From Glycocaulis alkaliphilus (GTDB lineage: Bacteria; Pseudomonadota; Alphaproteobacteria; Caulobacterales; Maricaulaceae), in the NCBI RefSeq assembly GCF_004000605.1, contig NZ_CP018911.1, positions 248,001 to 312,000 of the forward strand: DNA of 64,000 bases. Reading direction: 5' to 3'. The translations under genes were made by a program, and so were the position numbers. The notes under the pieces are model-generated. The model was not told the DNA's origin and ran no database searches. It worked only from the letters and a program-made list of their open reading frames with translations. Of the stretch, positions 22,060 to 30,832 are shown piece by piece (position 1 is the stretch's first letter; each line of letters opens with the position of its first letter).

Positions 22060-24417
22060 ATGATCAGGCATTCACTACGCGCGGGGCTTCTGGGCACGGC
22101 CGCCACGGCCATGTGCGCACCGGCACTCGCTTTTCAGGACGCGCCCGACGAAGAGGCCGTTGCCACCTCGCAGGCGCGCGAGGTCATCACTGTCACCGCG
22201 CGTTTCCGCGAGGAGTCGGTCCAGAACATCGGTGCCAGTATTGCCGGCCTATCGGAAACGCAGATCCGCGAGCAGGGCATCTATGACATCGAGGATCTGG
22301 CGCGAACCGTCGCCGGTCTGGAAAATGTCCGGTCGCGCCCGAACGCCAACAATATCGCCATTCGCGGCGTGCGTACGGCGGGCAGCGGCTATGAAACCAG
22401 CTCAGTGTTCAGCGTCTTCCTGGACGATGTGTCGGTGACCGGCGCGGGCAGCATCCGCGATTTCAGCTCTGTTGACCTCAATCGTATCGAGGTTATCCGC
22501 GGGCCTCAGCCCACCCTGTTTGGTGAAGGCGCTGTTGGCGGCGTGATCCGCTATTTTACCAACGACCCTGATCTGGACGGCCCGACCTTTGAGGGTGTGG
22601 CGTCAGGGCGCTACGAGACGATCACCGATGGCGGCTTTGCACACAGCGTGGACAATGCACTGTCGGTAATCCTTGTTCCCGGGCGTCTGGGCATCCGCGT
22701 TTCGGGCTTCCACCGTCAGGATGACGGGTTCATCGACAATCCCAGCGAAGGCTCTGACGTCAACGACTTCCAATCCTATGGCGGACGTGCGGTTTTGCTG
22801 GCGCGCTTTTCGGACGATCTCGAGCTCCGGCTCTCCGCGTTCGTGACGCGCGACGAGGCAGGTGAAGCAACGCAGGTGGATCCGGGGTCTGACCCCCGCG
22901 ACCTGACATATTCCGCTTCGCCGCTCTCTGGCACCTATATCGATGATTTCGATCTTTACTCGGCTCGGGTTTCCTATAGCGGGCTGGACTGGCTCGATAT
23001 CACCTCGATCACCGGCTATTATAACAGGCGCACCAGTTCCGCGCTGTTTAGCGCCGGCAATTCCTTTGGTCTCGCCCCGTTCTTCCCGACCGTCGATACG
23101 ACTACCTACAATACGGGTTCGGGTAACACCCGGCAGTGGTCGCAGGAATTCCGGTTCGTCTCCAATCTTGACGGCCCGCTCAACTTCACATCGGGCCTCT
23201 ACTACCGCGACCGTGAGAGCAGCAGCGGCCAGTTTTTGACCTGTGTGGGGTGCGCGGCCGTGACCACGCCCCAGAGCGAGAGCCTGGCAAGCCGCCTCTC
23301 GACAACCCACACCGAGCAGTATTCGGCGTTCGTGGAACTGACCTACGAGTTGACGGACCGGCTGCGCCTTATCGGTGGCGTGCGCTATGTGAACGACACC
23401 GTCACGAGTGCCTTGCAGCTGGATAACACGGTGAACCTAGTTCCGCAGTTTGACGGCAGCGGCAACCTGATCCCGTGGACCCAAGCCAATCCGATCGGTT
23501 TTGTCAGCACGCTGGACGTCCTCAGGGGCGCGGGCGTTGGCACGGAGTTCCGTTTTGATCTGGAAGAATTCCTGCCGCGCGTCGGGATAGAGTTCGATCT
23601 GTCCGATTCCATCCTGCTTTATGCGAACTATGCTCGCGGCGTACGTAATGGCGGCATCGGCAATGCGCTGGCGGCGCTGGGCGCGTCCGGCGGCAATCAG
23701 GATGTTTTCCTGGCCAACCTGTCCTTTGACGCCGACGAGGTGATCTCCATCGATGGCGGTGTGAAGGCGTCCTGGTTCGGCGGCAATCTCGTCACCAATC
23801 TGGGTGTGTTCCACACCACCTATAACGACACCCAGATCCAGGTGAACACGCCGGCGAACAACACCGTGAACGGTCCGCAGCAGACCATTCTCGGGCTGGA
23901 GTTTGAAACCACCCTCCAGGTCAATAGCGACCTTTCCACCTTCTTCAACGCGTCAGTTATTGATGCGGAATTCCAGGAAGGCATGCTCATCACCTCTGCG
24001 CCGGGCGGGGTAGTCGGGCCGTTTGATCTGCGCAAAGGCAACAGCCCGTCCAACATTCCGGGGCTCACCCTGACGGCCGGCTATTCCTACTCGCGCCCGG
24101 TTGGCGGGGGAGAGTGGTCGTTCAACTCGAGCGGCTCCTTCCAGTTCATCGATGAGCGCTATTCCAACGTTCAGAACTATCGGTCAGCCCGGCTGAACAC
24201 GCTCGAATACCTCAATTTGCGTGCCGGCTTCTCGAACGATGTCTGGTCGATTGATCTGTATGGTGCGAACCTGCTGAACGATGTCGAAGCAATCAGCATC
24301 GGCTCAAACGCCCTCCAGCAATTCATCACGCCTGAAGGCGAGCTGGATGCGCCGATCATTGCAACGAGTGTCAACCGGCCCCGCAGCGTCGGCATAAGCG
24401 TACGCCTTCGCTACTAG
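22060..24417 (+). CDS. TonB-dependent receptor of the D-glutamate locus
   Basis: This 785-residue outer-membrane receptor starts at the ATG at 22060, where AGGAGGGGAG precedes it; the frame also contains ATG 22027 and a TTG at 21997. A signal peptide (MIRHSLRAGLLGTAATAMCA, cleavage after ALA) is followed by a TonB box (VITVTARFREE), a plug (DLARTVAGLENVRS, RIEVIRGPQPTLFGEGAVGG) and a barrel ending in RLRY. It resembles FecA/siderophore-like receptors in form. Its place ahead of a serine hydrolase and the DgcA/DgcN genes suggests import of D-amino-acid-containing peptides or cell-wall fragments, but the substrate is inferred from context only. Confidence 0.92.
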   Translation: MIRHSLRAGLLGTAATAMCAPALAFQDAPDEEAVATSQAREVITVTARFREESVQNIGASIAGLSETQIREQGIYDIEDLARTVAGLENVRSRPNANNIAIRGVRTAGSGYETSSVFSVFLDDVSVTGAGSIRDFSSVDLNRIEVIRGPQPTLFGEGAVGGVIRYFTNDPDLDGPTFEGVASGRYETITDGGFAHSVDNALSVILVPGRLGIRVSGFHRQDDGFIDNPSEGSDVNDFQSYGGRAVLLARFSDDLELRLSAFVTRDEAGEATQVDPGSDPRDLTYSASPLSGTYIDDFDLYSARVSYSGLDWLDITSITGYYNRRTSSALFSAGNSFGLAPFFPTVDTTTYNTGSGNTRQWSQEFRFVSNLDGPLNFTSGLYYRDRESSSGQFLTCVGCAAVTTPQSESLASRLSTTHTEQYSAFVELTYELTDRLRLIGGVRYVNDTVTSALQLDNTVNLVPQFDGSGNLIPWTQANPIGFVSTLDVLRGAGVGTEFRFDLEEFLPRVGIEFDLSDSILLYANYARGVRNGGIGNALAALGASGGNQDVFLANLSFDADEVISIDGGVKASWFGGNLVTNLGVFHTTYNDTQIQVNTPANNTVNGPQQTILGLEFETTLQVNSDLSTFFNASVIDAEFQEGMLITSAPGGVVGPFDLRKGNSPSNIPGLTLTAGYSYSRPVGGGEWSFNSSGSFQFIDERYSNVQNYRSARLNTLEYLNLRAGFSNDVWSIDLYGANLLNDVEAISIGSNALQQFITPEGELDAPIIATSVNRPRSVGISVRLRY

Positions 24418-24440
24418 GCCTCGTGCATGTTCCGGTGTGC

Positions 24441-24464
24441 GGCGGAAGGCTCCGGCCTTCCGCC
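24441..24464 (+). terminator. Intra-operon hairpin after TonB receptor
   Basis: GGCGGAAGG and CCTTCCGCC form a nine-base-pair stem with a six-base loop right after the receptor stop. There is no T run, so partial termination or mRNA protection, giving more receptor than downstream enzyme, is the likely effect. Confidence 0.45.
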
Positions 24465-24547
24465 GCCACTGGCCGGCAGCCTGCGTTAACGCAACGATAC
24501 CCGAAGCGGCCAACAGCGGCCGGAACTGGGACAGGGAAGGAAAAGTG

Positions 24548-26545
24548 ATGGTAAGGCACTGGATGCGGGGCGCGCTTGGCGCCCTGCTGGCGGGGTTCAC
24601 CCTGTCGGCAGCCACAGCTCAGGTACCCGATCAGCCTGAGGCTGAAGGTGAGGTGTTGCAATTGCCGGTGCCCGAGGCGCCGCCGGAGGCAACTGCCACC
24701 GCATCCGGCCCTGTCGACCCGGCTGACCTTGAAAGCTGGCTTGACGGCTTCATGCCCTACGCGCTGGCCCAAGGCGACATTGCCGGCGCCATCGTAACGG
24801 TGGTGGCAGACGGTGAAATCCTGCACTCGCGCGGCTATGGCTATGCCGATGTGGAAACCCGCACCGCGATTGATCCTGAAACAACGCTCTTCCGCCCCGG
24901 CTCGATCTCCAAACTCGTCACCTGGACGGCTGTCATGCAGCTCGTCGAGCAGGGGCTGATCGATCTGGATGCTGACATCAACACCTATCTCGATTTCGAG
25001 GTCACGGGTGTCGAGCGCCCGATCACCATGCGTCATCTGCTTACCCATACACCGGGCTGGGGTGAACAGGTGCGTGCCCTCATCATGGATGACCCGGAGC
25101 GGCTGCAACCGCTGGACGAATATGTCCGCAACAACATCCCGGCTGCGGTCTACCCGGCCGGTGAGGTGCCTGCGTACTCCAATTACGGCACGGCGCTGGC
25201 CGGTCATGTCGTGGCAGAGGTATCAGGCCAGTCATTCGACGATTATGTCGACGAGCACATCTTTGCGGCGCTCGGCATGGAGTATTCCTCCATGCGTCAG
25301 CCTCTGCCCGAACACCTGCAAGGCCTGATGTCCTCGGGCTATATGCGCGGTTCGGATGGCGAAGGACGTGCTTTCGAGATCGTGACGGCTGCCCCGGCGG
25401 GCTCCATGTCGGCCAGTGGCAATGACATGGCCCGCTTCATGATCGCCCACCTCAATCGCGGCGAAGGGTTGCTGTCACCGGAAACGACTGAGCAGATGCA
25501 CACCACGGCCGACCGCAAACTCACCGGCGTCAATGCCATGCTGCTCGGCTTTTACGAGCAGAACCGCAATGGTCACCGCATTATCGGCCATGGCGGCGAC
25601 ACCACGCTGTTCCATTCCAACCTGCACCTGTATCTCGACCATGGCGTCGGCCTGTTCATTTCGATGAACAGCACCGGGCGTAGTGGTGCCACGGGGCGTG
25701 TCCGCCAGGCACTGTTTGAAGGCTTCACGGACCGCTACTTCCCGGCTGAAGCTGGCGAAGACCTGCCGACGCTGGACACGGCCGAAGAGCATGGCCGCAT
25801 GCTGGTTGGCAATTATGTGATCTCCCGGCGTGCCCACCAGAATTTTGTTGCGGCGACGGCTCTGCTGACCCAGCCCAGCGTGACCATGAATGCCGACAAT
25901 GAAATCAGCCTGTCCATCCTGACCGATGCGTCGGGCACGCCGTTGCGTTTCCGCGAGGTGGAGCCCTTCGTCTGGCAGCAGGTGAACGGGGTCGAGCGCC
26001 TGTCTGCCCGGATTAACGAGAATGGCGAGGTGGAGATGTTCTCCGCTGCCTTCTTCGCGCCCTTCATGATGTTCACGCCGGTCGAGTGGTGGCGCAATGG
26101 CGCGCTTCTCATGCCGCTGGCGGGCATTGCCGCCGCCGCGCTTCTGCTGACCGTACTGTTCTGGCCGGTCCGTGCTATCGTCCGCTGGCGGTTCAGGACG
26201 CGCTTTGCGCTCACTGGCCGTCAGGCAATGGCCTACCGGCTCTCGAACATCGGTGCCTTGCTGCCTCTGGTTTATGCCGCTGGCTGGCTGCTCCTCATCA
26301 CACACCTGATGGGTGAGCTGAACAGGCTTGATGGGCGCATGGATGGCATGATCGTCTTCATGCAGTTCTTGTCTGTCCTGCCGGTACTAGCCCTGCTGAT
26401 CGCTATCTGGAACGCCTTCGTCGTATGGACGGGCGGTGCAAGCTGGTTTGCCCGGCTCTGGAGCCTTGTGCTCGTTGCGTCCACGCTGGTGCTGATCTGG
26501 TTCGTGATAGCCGCCGGCTTCTTCAATTTCGGTCTGACCTACTAG
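24548..26545 (+). CDS. Serine hydrolase (beta-lactamase family) with C-terminal membrane domain
   Basis: This 665-residue exported enzyme starts at 24548 (GGAAGGAAAAG upstream; the frame from 24437 is an over-extension) with signal peptide MVRHWMRGALGALLAGFTLS. Residues about 45-370 form a class-C beta-lactamase/D-alanyl-aminopeptidase fold with SxxK in PGSISKLVTW, YxN in PAYSNYG and HGG in IIGHGGDTTL. A beta-rich linker and about five hydrophobic helices (from WWRNGALLMPLAGIAAAALL onward) anchor it in the inner membrane. Such enzymes act on D-amino-acid peptides. In this operon it could release D-residues from imported peptides in the periplasm. Confidence 0.88.
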   Translation: MVRHWMRGALGALLAGFTLSAATAQVPDQPEAEGEVLQLPVPEAPPEATATASGPVDPADLESWLDGFMPYALAQGDIAGAIVTVVADGEILHSRGYGYADVETRTAIDPETTLFRPGSISKLVTWTAVMQLVEQGLIDLDADINTYLDFEVTGVERPITMRHLLTHTPGWGEQVRALIMDDPERLQPLDEYVRNNIPAAVYPAGEVPAYSNYGTALAGHVVAEVSGQSFDDYVDEHIFAALGMEYSSMRQPLPEHLQGLMSSGYMRGSDGEGRAFEIVTAAPAGSMSASGNDMARFMIAHLNRGEGLLSPETTEQMHTTADRKLTGVNAMLLGFYEQNRNGHRIIGHGGDTTLFHSNLHLYLDHGVGLFISMNSTGRSGATGRVRQALFEGFTDRYFPAEAGEDLPTLDTAEEHGRMLVGNYVISRRAHQNFVAATALLTQPSVTMNADNEISLSILTDASGTPLRFREVEPFVWQQVNGVERLSARINENGEVEMFSAAFFAPFMMFTPVEWWRNGALLMPLAGIAAAALLLTVLFWPVRAIVRWRFRTRFALTGRQAMAYRLSNIGALLPLVYAAGWLLLITHLMGELNRLDGRMDGMIVFMQFLSVLPVLALLIAIWNAFVVWTGGASWFARLWSLVLVASTLVLIWFVIAAGFFNFGLTY

Positions 26546-26563
26546 GAAGGGGCACTGCACATC

Positions 26564-27580
26564 ATGTCCGTTGCCAAGCCGCTATCCCTATCGGTCCGGA
26601 TTGATCCGGTCCGCCTGAAAACACCGTTCCGTATCACGGGCCATGTGATGGACAAGGTCGATCTGGTGGTCTGTACGCTGGCGCGTGCCGGTCATCAGGG
26701 TCGCGGCGAGGCGACAGGCGTCTATTATCACGCCGAGACCGGCGCCAGCATGCTGGCGCAGATCGAGGCCGTCCGGGGTCGTATTGAGGCGGGCATTACC
26801 CGCGAGGCGCTGCAGACGTTGCTGCCCGCTGGCGGGGCCCGTAACGCGGTAGATTGCGCGCTCTGGGATCTGGAGTGTGCCGAGTCCGGGGAAGCGGCGT
26901 GGAAACGGGCTGGCCTGCCCGCGCCGTCCAACCTGCTCACCACCTTCACTCTGGGCGCCGACAGCCCTGAGGTGATGGGTGCCAGGGCGGCGGGGCTGAC
27001 ATATGCAAAGGCCCTCAAGCTCAAGCTCATCGGGGATGGACTCGATGCTGAGCGCGTTCGGGCCGTGCGGGCAGCAGCGCCCGATGTCTGGATCGGTGTG
27101 GACGCCAACCAGGCGTTTGACCGCGCAGGCACGGAAGCCTTGATGCCGGTTCTGGTCGAGGAGAAGGTAAGCCTTCTGGAGCAACCCTGTGCGATCGGCG
27201 CTGATGACAGCCTGATCGGGCTGAACTCGCCCATCCCGCTGGCGGCAGACGAAAGCGCGCAGACCAGCGCCGACATCGCCCGGCTCGCGCCCATCTACGA
27301 CATTATCAATATCAAACTCGACAAGTCCGGCGGTCTCACCGAAGGGCTGAAAATGGCGCATCTCGCGCGCGAGCACGGGATGGGTGTCATGGTCGGCAAC
27401 ATGGTCGGCACCTCGCTCTCGTGCGGCCCGGCGGCCATTGTCGGACAACTCTGCGATGTGGTGGACCTTGATGGTCCCTGGCATCTGTCGGCCGACCGGG
27501 ACCCGGCGGCTGTTTACGAGAATGGCTATCTCTTGTGCCCGCCTCGCGGCTGGGGTCTGCCGGAAAGGAAAGCGGCCTGA
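26564..27580 (+). CDS. dgcA: N-acetyl-D-glutamate racemase DgcA (enolase superfamily)
   Basis: This 338-residue enolase-superfamily enzyme belongs to the dipeptide-epimerase-like group. The active-site residues are visible: KxK in KALKLKLIG, metal ligands in VDANQAF, LLEQP and AADES, and the second lysine in NIKLDKSGG. Orthologues paired with a DUF1611 protein have been shown to racemise N-acetyl-D-glutamate to N-acetyl-L-glutamate in the DgcN-DgcA pathway. Here its stop overlaps the start of that partner by one base. A true L-Ala-D/L-Glu epimerase is the alternative and would also fit cell-wall peptide use. Confidence 0.85.
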   Translation: MSVAKPLSLSVRIDPVRLKTPFRITGHVMDKVDLVVCTLARAGHQGRGEATGVYYHAETGASMLAQIEAVRGRIEAGITREALQTLLPAGGARNAVDCALWDLECAESGEAAWKRAGLPAPSNLLTTFTLGADSPEVMGARAAGLTYAKALKLKLIGDGLDAERVRAVRAAAPDVWIGVDANQAFDRAGTEALMPVLVEEKVSLLEQPCAIGADDSLIGLNSPIPLAADESAQTSADIARLAPIYDIINIKLDKSGGLTEGLKMAHLAREHGMGVMVGNMVGTSLSCGPAAIVGQLCDVVDLDGPWHLSADRDPAAVYENGYLLCPPRGWGLPERKAA

Positions 27581-28620
27581 TGAGTGTTCTGTCCCTTCCG
27601 CGGCCCTATCTGCTGTTTCTGGGCGACGTGACCGACCTGTCCTACGCCAAGACGGCGGCGGGTCTGCGTGACTGGGTGCCAGACCAGTGCGTCGCCGAAT
27701 GGGCGCTGCCGGGCAATCCGCTGCGTCTGGGCCTGCCCGTCATGAACCCGGCGGAGGCTGCGAGGGCGGGTGCGCGCGCGCTGGTAATCGGCGCAGCGAC
27801 CATGGGCGGCGCCTTGCGTCCGGCCTGGGTGCCGGCCCTTCTGGAGGCCATGGAAGCCGGTCTCGACATCATTTCCGGCATGCACATGCCGCTGGCCAGC
27901 ATTCCGGATCTTAAAAGCGCCGCCGAGCGGCTTGGACGCCAGCTCATTGATGTCCGGCGCCCGCCGGCTGACCTCCCGCTTGGCACGGGCCGCAAACGCA
28001 CCGGCAAGCGGCTGCTGACCGTCGGTACCGATTGCGCGCTGGGCAAGAAATACACCGCTCTGGCCTTGGCCCAGGCGTTCACGCGCGCCGGAGCCAAGGC
28101 AACCTTCCGCGCCACCGGCCAGACCGGCATACTCATCGCGGGCGGCGGTGTACCGATGGACGCGGTGGTCAGCGATTTTCTGGCGGGTGCTGCCGAGGCT
28201 CTGTCTCCCGATGCGCCAGCCGACCACTGGGACATTGTCGAAGGGCAGGGTTCGCTCTTTCACCCCTCCTACGCAGGCGTTTCGCTGGGCCTCCTGCACG
28301 GCAGCCAGCCCGATGTGCTGGTGATCTGCCATGAGTTTGGCCGCAAACGGATTATCGGTCTCGACGCGCACTACCCCATTCCCTCCATCGAGGAGGTTAT
28401 CGAGCTCAACCTGATGCATGCGCGCCGGGTGAACCCCGATGTGCGGGTGGGCGGGATCAGCCTGAACACCTCCAAGCTGTCAGAAGACGAGGCACGGCGC
28501 GCCATCGAGACTGAAAGCCGCCGGACCGGCCTGCCATGCGCCGATCCGATCCGCGGCGGCGCAGCGTTCGACCGGCTTGTGGAGGCTTGCCTGGAACCCG
28601 AAGCCGCCCTCGCCCAATGA
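27580..28620 (+). CDS. dgcN: D-glutamate N-acetyltransferase DgcN (DUF1611)
   Basis: This 346-residue DUF1611 protein starts at 27580 (MSVLSLPRPYLLFLGDVTDL), where the ATG overlaps the DgcA stop. It shows the family's P-loop-like GTDCALGKKYTALAL (about residues 147-161), then GQTGILIAGGGVPMDAV, DIVEGQGSLFHPSYAGV and CHEFGRKRIIG. DgcN transfers acetyl from acetyl-CoA to D-glutamate, feeding DgcA. The tight coupling with dgcA and the surrounding D-amino-acid genes supports this assignment over other DUF1611 roles. It is cytosolic. Confidence 0.85.
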   Translation: MSVLSLPRPYLLFLGDVTDLSYAKTAAGLRDWVPDQCVAEWALPGNPLRLGLPVMNPAEAARAGARALVIGAATMGGALRPAWVPALLEAMEAGLDIISGMHMPLASIPDLKSAAERLGRQLIDVRRPPADLPLGTGRKRTGKRLLTVGTDCALGKKYTALALAQAFTRAGAKATFRATGQTGILIAGGGVPMDAVVSDFLAGAAEALSPDAPADHWDIVEGQGSLFHPSYAGVSLGLLHGSQPDVLVICHEFGRKRIIGLDAHYPIPSIEEVIELNLMHARRVNPDVRVGGISLNTSKLSEDEARRAIETESRRTGLPCADPIRGGAAFDRLVEACLEPEAALAQ

Positions 28621-29720
28621 GCGCGGCGCCCAGCCTCTTTCAGCGCCTGATCTTGCCGGGTCTTGCCTTCAAGGCAGTGGTGATCGGCGGAGGCTATGCC
28701 ACGGGGCGCGAACTGGTTGAGTATTTCATGCCGTCCGGCCCGGTGGGCGGATTGCTGGGGCTGGCGCTGGTCACCGCATTGTGGAGCGGTATCTGCGCCC
28801 TGACCTTCGTGTTCGCGCATGCCACGCGCAGCGGGAACTATCTGACCTTCTTCAAGGCGCTGCTGGGGCCGTTCTGGCCGCTCTTCGAGATCGCCTATCT
28901 GCTCTTTCTGTTCCTGATCCTCGCCGTGTTCGGCGCGGCAGCAGGCGAAATCGGCGCAGCGCTGTTCGGCTTGCCCAACCTTGTCGGATCGGTGGCGCTC
29001 GCGCTCTCCATCCTGGTCTTTACGGCCCTCGGCCAGGAGAGCGTTGAGCGGCTTTTCAAATACGCCTCGCTCTTCCTCTACCTGGTCTATCTCGTCTTCG
29101 TGGTGATGTGCTTCACCCAATTTGGCGGGGACATTCTCGCTGGCCTTGATGCCGGTATTCCGGCCACGGGCTGGGTGTCCGGCGGCATCACCTATGCGGG
29201 CTATAACGTGATCGGTGCGGTGGTGATCCTGCCCATGCTGCGCCATCTGACCAGCCGCAAGGACGCCGTGATTGCCGGCACGCTGGCCGGACCGCTGGCC
29301 GCGCTTCCGGCCATTCTCTTCTTTGCCTGCATGATCGCCTTCTATCCGGAGATTTCGCAAGCGGCCCTGCCGTCAAACTATATCCTCGAACGTCTCGGCT
29401 CGCCGGTCTTCCAGATGGCGTTCCAGTTCATGGTCTTTGTGGCCCTGGTGGAAACCAGCGTCAGCGCGGTCCACGCTGTCAATGAACGTATCTCGGCGGT
29501 GCGGCCACGCCCCATCGGGATACGTACCCGTCTTGCATTCACTGGGGCGCTGCTGCTCGCCGCCATGGTGGTCGCGGACCGGTTCGGCCTCATCGCCCTG
29601 ATCGCCAATGGCTATCGCATGCTGGCTTTTGCGATCATCGCCGTCTTCGTCCTGCCGCTCCTGACGCTCGGCGTCTGGAAGCTGATGAGGACAGGCTCTA
29701 CTGGCGCACCCAGTTCATAG
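28617..29720 (+). CDS. YkvI-type membrane transporter (APC superfamily-like)
   Basis: This 367-residue integral membrane protein starts at the ATG at 28617, overlapping the dgcN stop (ATGA). About ten hydrophobic helices are visible, beginning LILPGLAFKAVVIGGGYATG, a motif typical of the YkvI family related to LeuT/APC transporters, followed by GRELVEYFMPSGPVGGLLGL. Its coupling to dgcN suggests it carries D-glutamate or the released amino acid across the inner membrane. The substrate has not been shown for this family as far as I know, so this is inference from operon context. Confidence 0.82.
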   Translation: MSAAPSLFQRLILPGLAFKAVVIGGGYATGRELVEYFMPSGPVGGLLGLALVTALWSGICALTFVFAHATRSGNYLTFFKALLGPFWPLFEIAYLLFLFLILAVFGAAAGEIGAALFGLPNLVGSVALALSILVFTALGQESVERLFKYASLFLYLVYLVFVVMCFTQFGGDILAGLDAGIPATGWVSGGITYAGYNVIGAVVILPMLRHLTSRKDAVIAGTLAGPLAALPAILFFACMIAFYPEISQAALPSNYILERLGSPVFQMAFQFMVFVALVETSVSAVHAVNERISAVRPRPIGIRTRLAFTGALLLAAMVVADRFGLIALIANGYRMLAFAIIAVFVLPLLTLGVWKLMRTGSTGAPSS

Positions 29721-30174
29721 GACGGCCTTCGCATCCAGTGGCGTGGAACTCGGCGACATTGTTCTCCATGTTCCGTTCAAGGCGGCTCAGATCATTGCGC
29801 GCTTGAGAAATCTCTGCCTGCAGGGTGCTTCTGCGGCGTTCAGCTTGAGCCAGTCTGCTCCGTGCATTGTCAAGCTGGCTGGCCAACGCAGCCGCTCCTG
29901 CTCCCGGCACCTCCTGAAGCACACCAACCAGCCGGCCTGGCCGGCGCGGCGGCACAGGGCCGTGGGGCAGAACCGATAATGTCTCCAGCCTGCGAACCTC
30001 GGCGCGTAGTGCCGGTATCTCGGCTTCAATGGCGACGAGAGACTGCTCAGCTCTCCTCCAGTCCCGGCCCGCTTGTGCTTGCTGGGCGCTATCGAGCTGG
30101 ATATTGCGCTTTATCCGTTCGCAGACTGGCGGTTCGGGTTGAGCTTGTTTCGGGTTCTTGGATACAGGCTTCAT
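29698..30174 (-). CDS. Coiled-coil hypothetical protein
   Basis: This is a roughly 158-residue protein with heptad-like helices (AEQSLVAIEAEIPALRAEVR and LASQLDNARSRLAQAERRRS) separated by a proline-rich break, and no signal peptide. The frame reaches 30204, but the ATG at 30174 has GAGG eight bases upstream. Its 3' end overlaps the convergent transporter gene by 23 bases. It ends with CEGRPMNWVRQ. The long lysine- and glutamine-rich N-terminus and coiled coil suggest a structural or scaffolding role. No family is recognised. Confidence 0.55.
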   Translation of the reverse strand: MKPVSKNPKQAQPEPPVCERIKRNIQLDSAQQAQAGRDWRRAEQSLVAIEAEIPALRAEVRRLETLSVLPHGPVPPRRPGRLVGVLQEVPGAGAAALASQLDNARSRLAQAERRRSTLQAEISQARNDLSRLERNMENNVAEFHATGCEGRPMNWVRQ

Positions 30175-30292
30175 ATTGCGGGCCTCGACGATTAGGCTGT
30201 GCATTATAGAGCCGTCGCGGGAGGGGGCGGATTAGTTCCGTATGTGCTCTTTCGATTGAAGAACTTGCCGGAATTTCAGCGGGGACAGCGGC

Positions 30293-30829
30293 ATGAAACC
30301 GGCATTTCTCACGGCGGTTATAGGGGCGTTTGCCGCTGCGGCCTGCGTTGCAGAGGAAGAGCGTGCGCCAGACTGGGTGGAGACACCGGAAATGGAGGCA
30401 GCGCGGCTCCTTCACGAGGCAGCGTGCGCGAACTGGCCTGATCCTCACGCACTTTACGATGCAGCCTGGCAAGGCGATCTGGGCGCTATTGATTGCGAAA
30501 TAGCCAGTGACGAATGGCGCTTTGCCGCCTCCACCGGCTATGAATATGTGGATTATTACCGGCTTCAAACAGGCTACCGGCGCTGGCAGGTTAGCGGGGA
30601 GCGCGATGAGCGTGCGCTAACGGCGGCCCGGAACCTGCCGCGCTTCGAGGTGGCAGGCGAGGTGGCCTATCACGGCTATCGCCTGCGCAAGGCCAGCAAT
30701 CCCGATGAGCCGCTATTGCCCCACAATCCGTGCTGGGAACTGAACGATATCCAGCTTGAACTGGTCCGGGTGGCGATCCCGGATGAGGAGAGCGCCCCCT
30801 GCCTCGAAAGCTGGGGGATTGACGACTGA
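30293..30829 (+). CDS. Putative lipoprotein, hypothetical
   Basis: This 178-residue protein starts MKPAFLTAVIGAFAAAACVA. The hydrophobic stretch ends in AAAC, which could serve as a lipoprotein signal, making the Cys the lipidated N-terminus. Two further pairs of Cys (ACANW, AIDCE, NPCWE, APCLE) could form disulfides. A GGGGAC stretch precedes the ATG. It is convergent with the D-aminoacylase gene, only three bases separating the ends, and has no recognised domain. Function is unknown. Confidence 0.6.
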   Translation: MKPAFLTAVIGAFAAAACVAEEERAPDWVETPEMEAARLLHEAACANWPDPHALYDAAWQGDLGAIDCEIASDEWRFAASTGYEYVDYYRLQTGYRRWQVSGERDERALTAARNLPRFEVAGEVAYHGYRLRKASNPDEPLLPHNPCWELNDIQLELVRVAIPDEESAPCLESWGIDD

Positions 30830-30832
30830 TTC

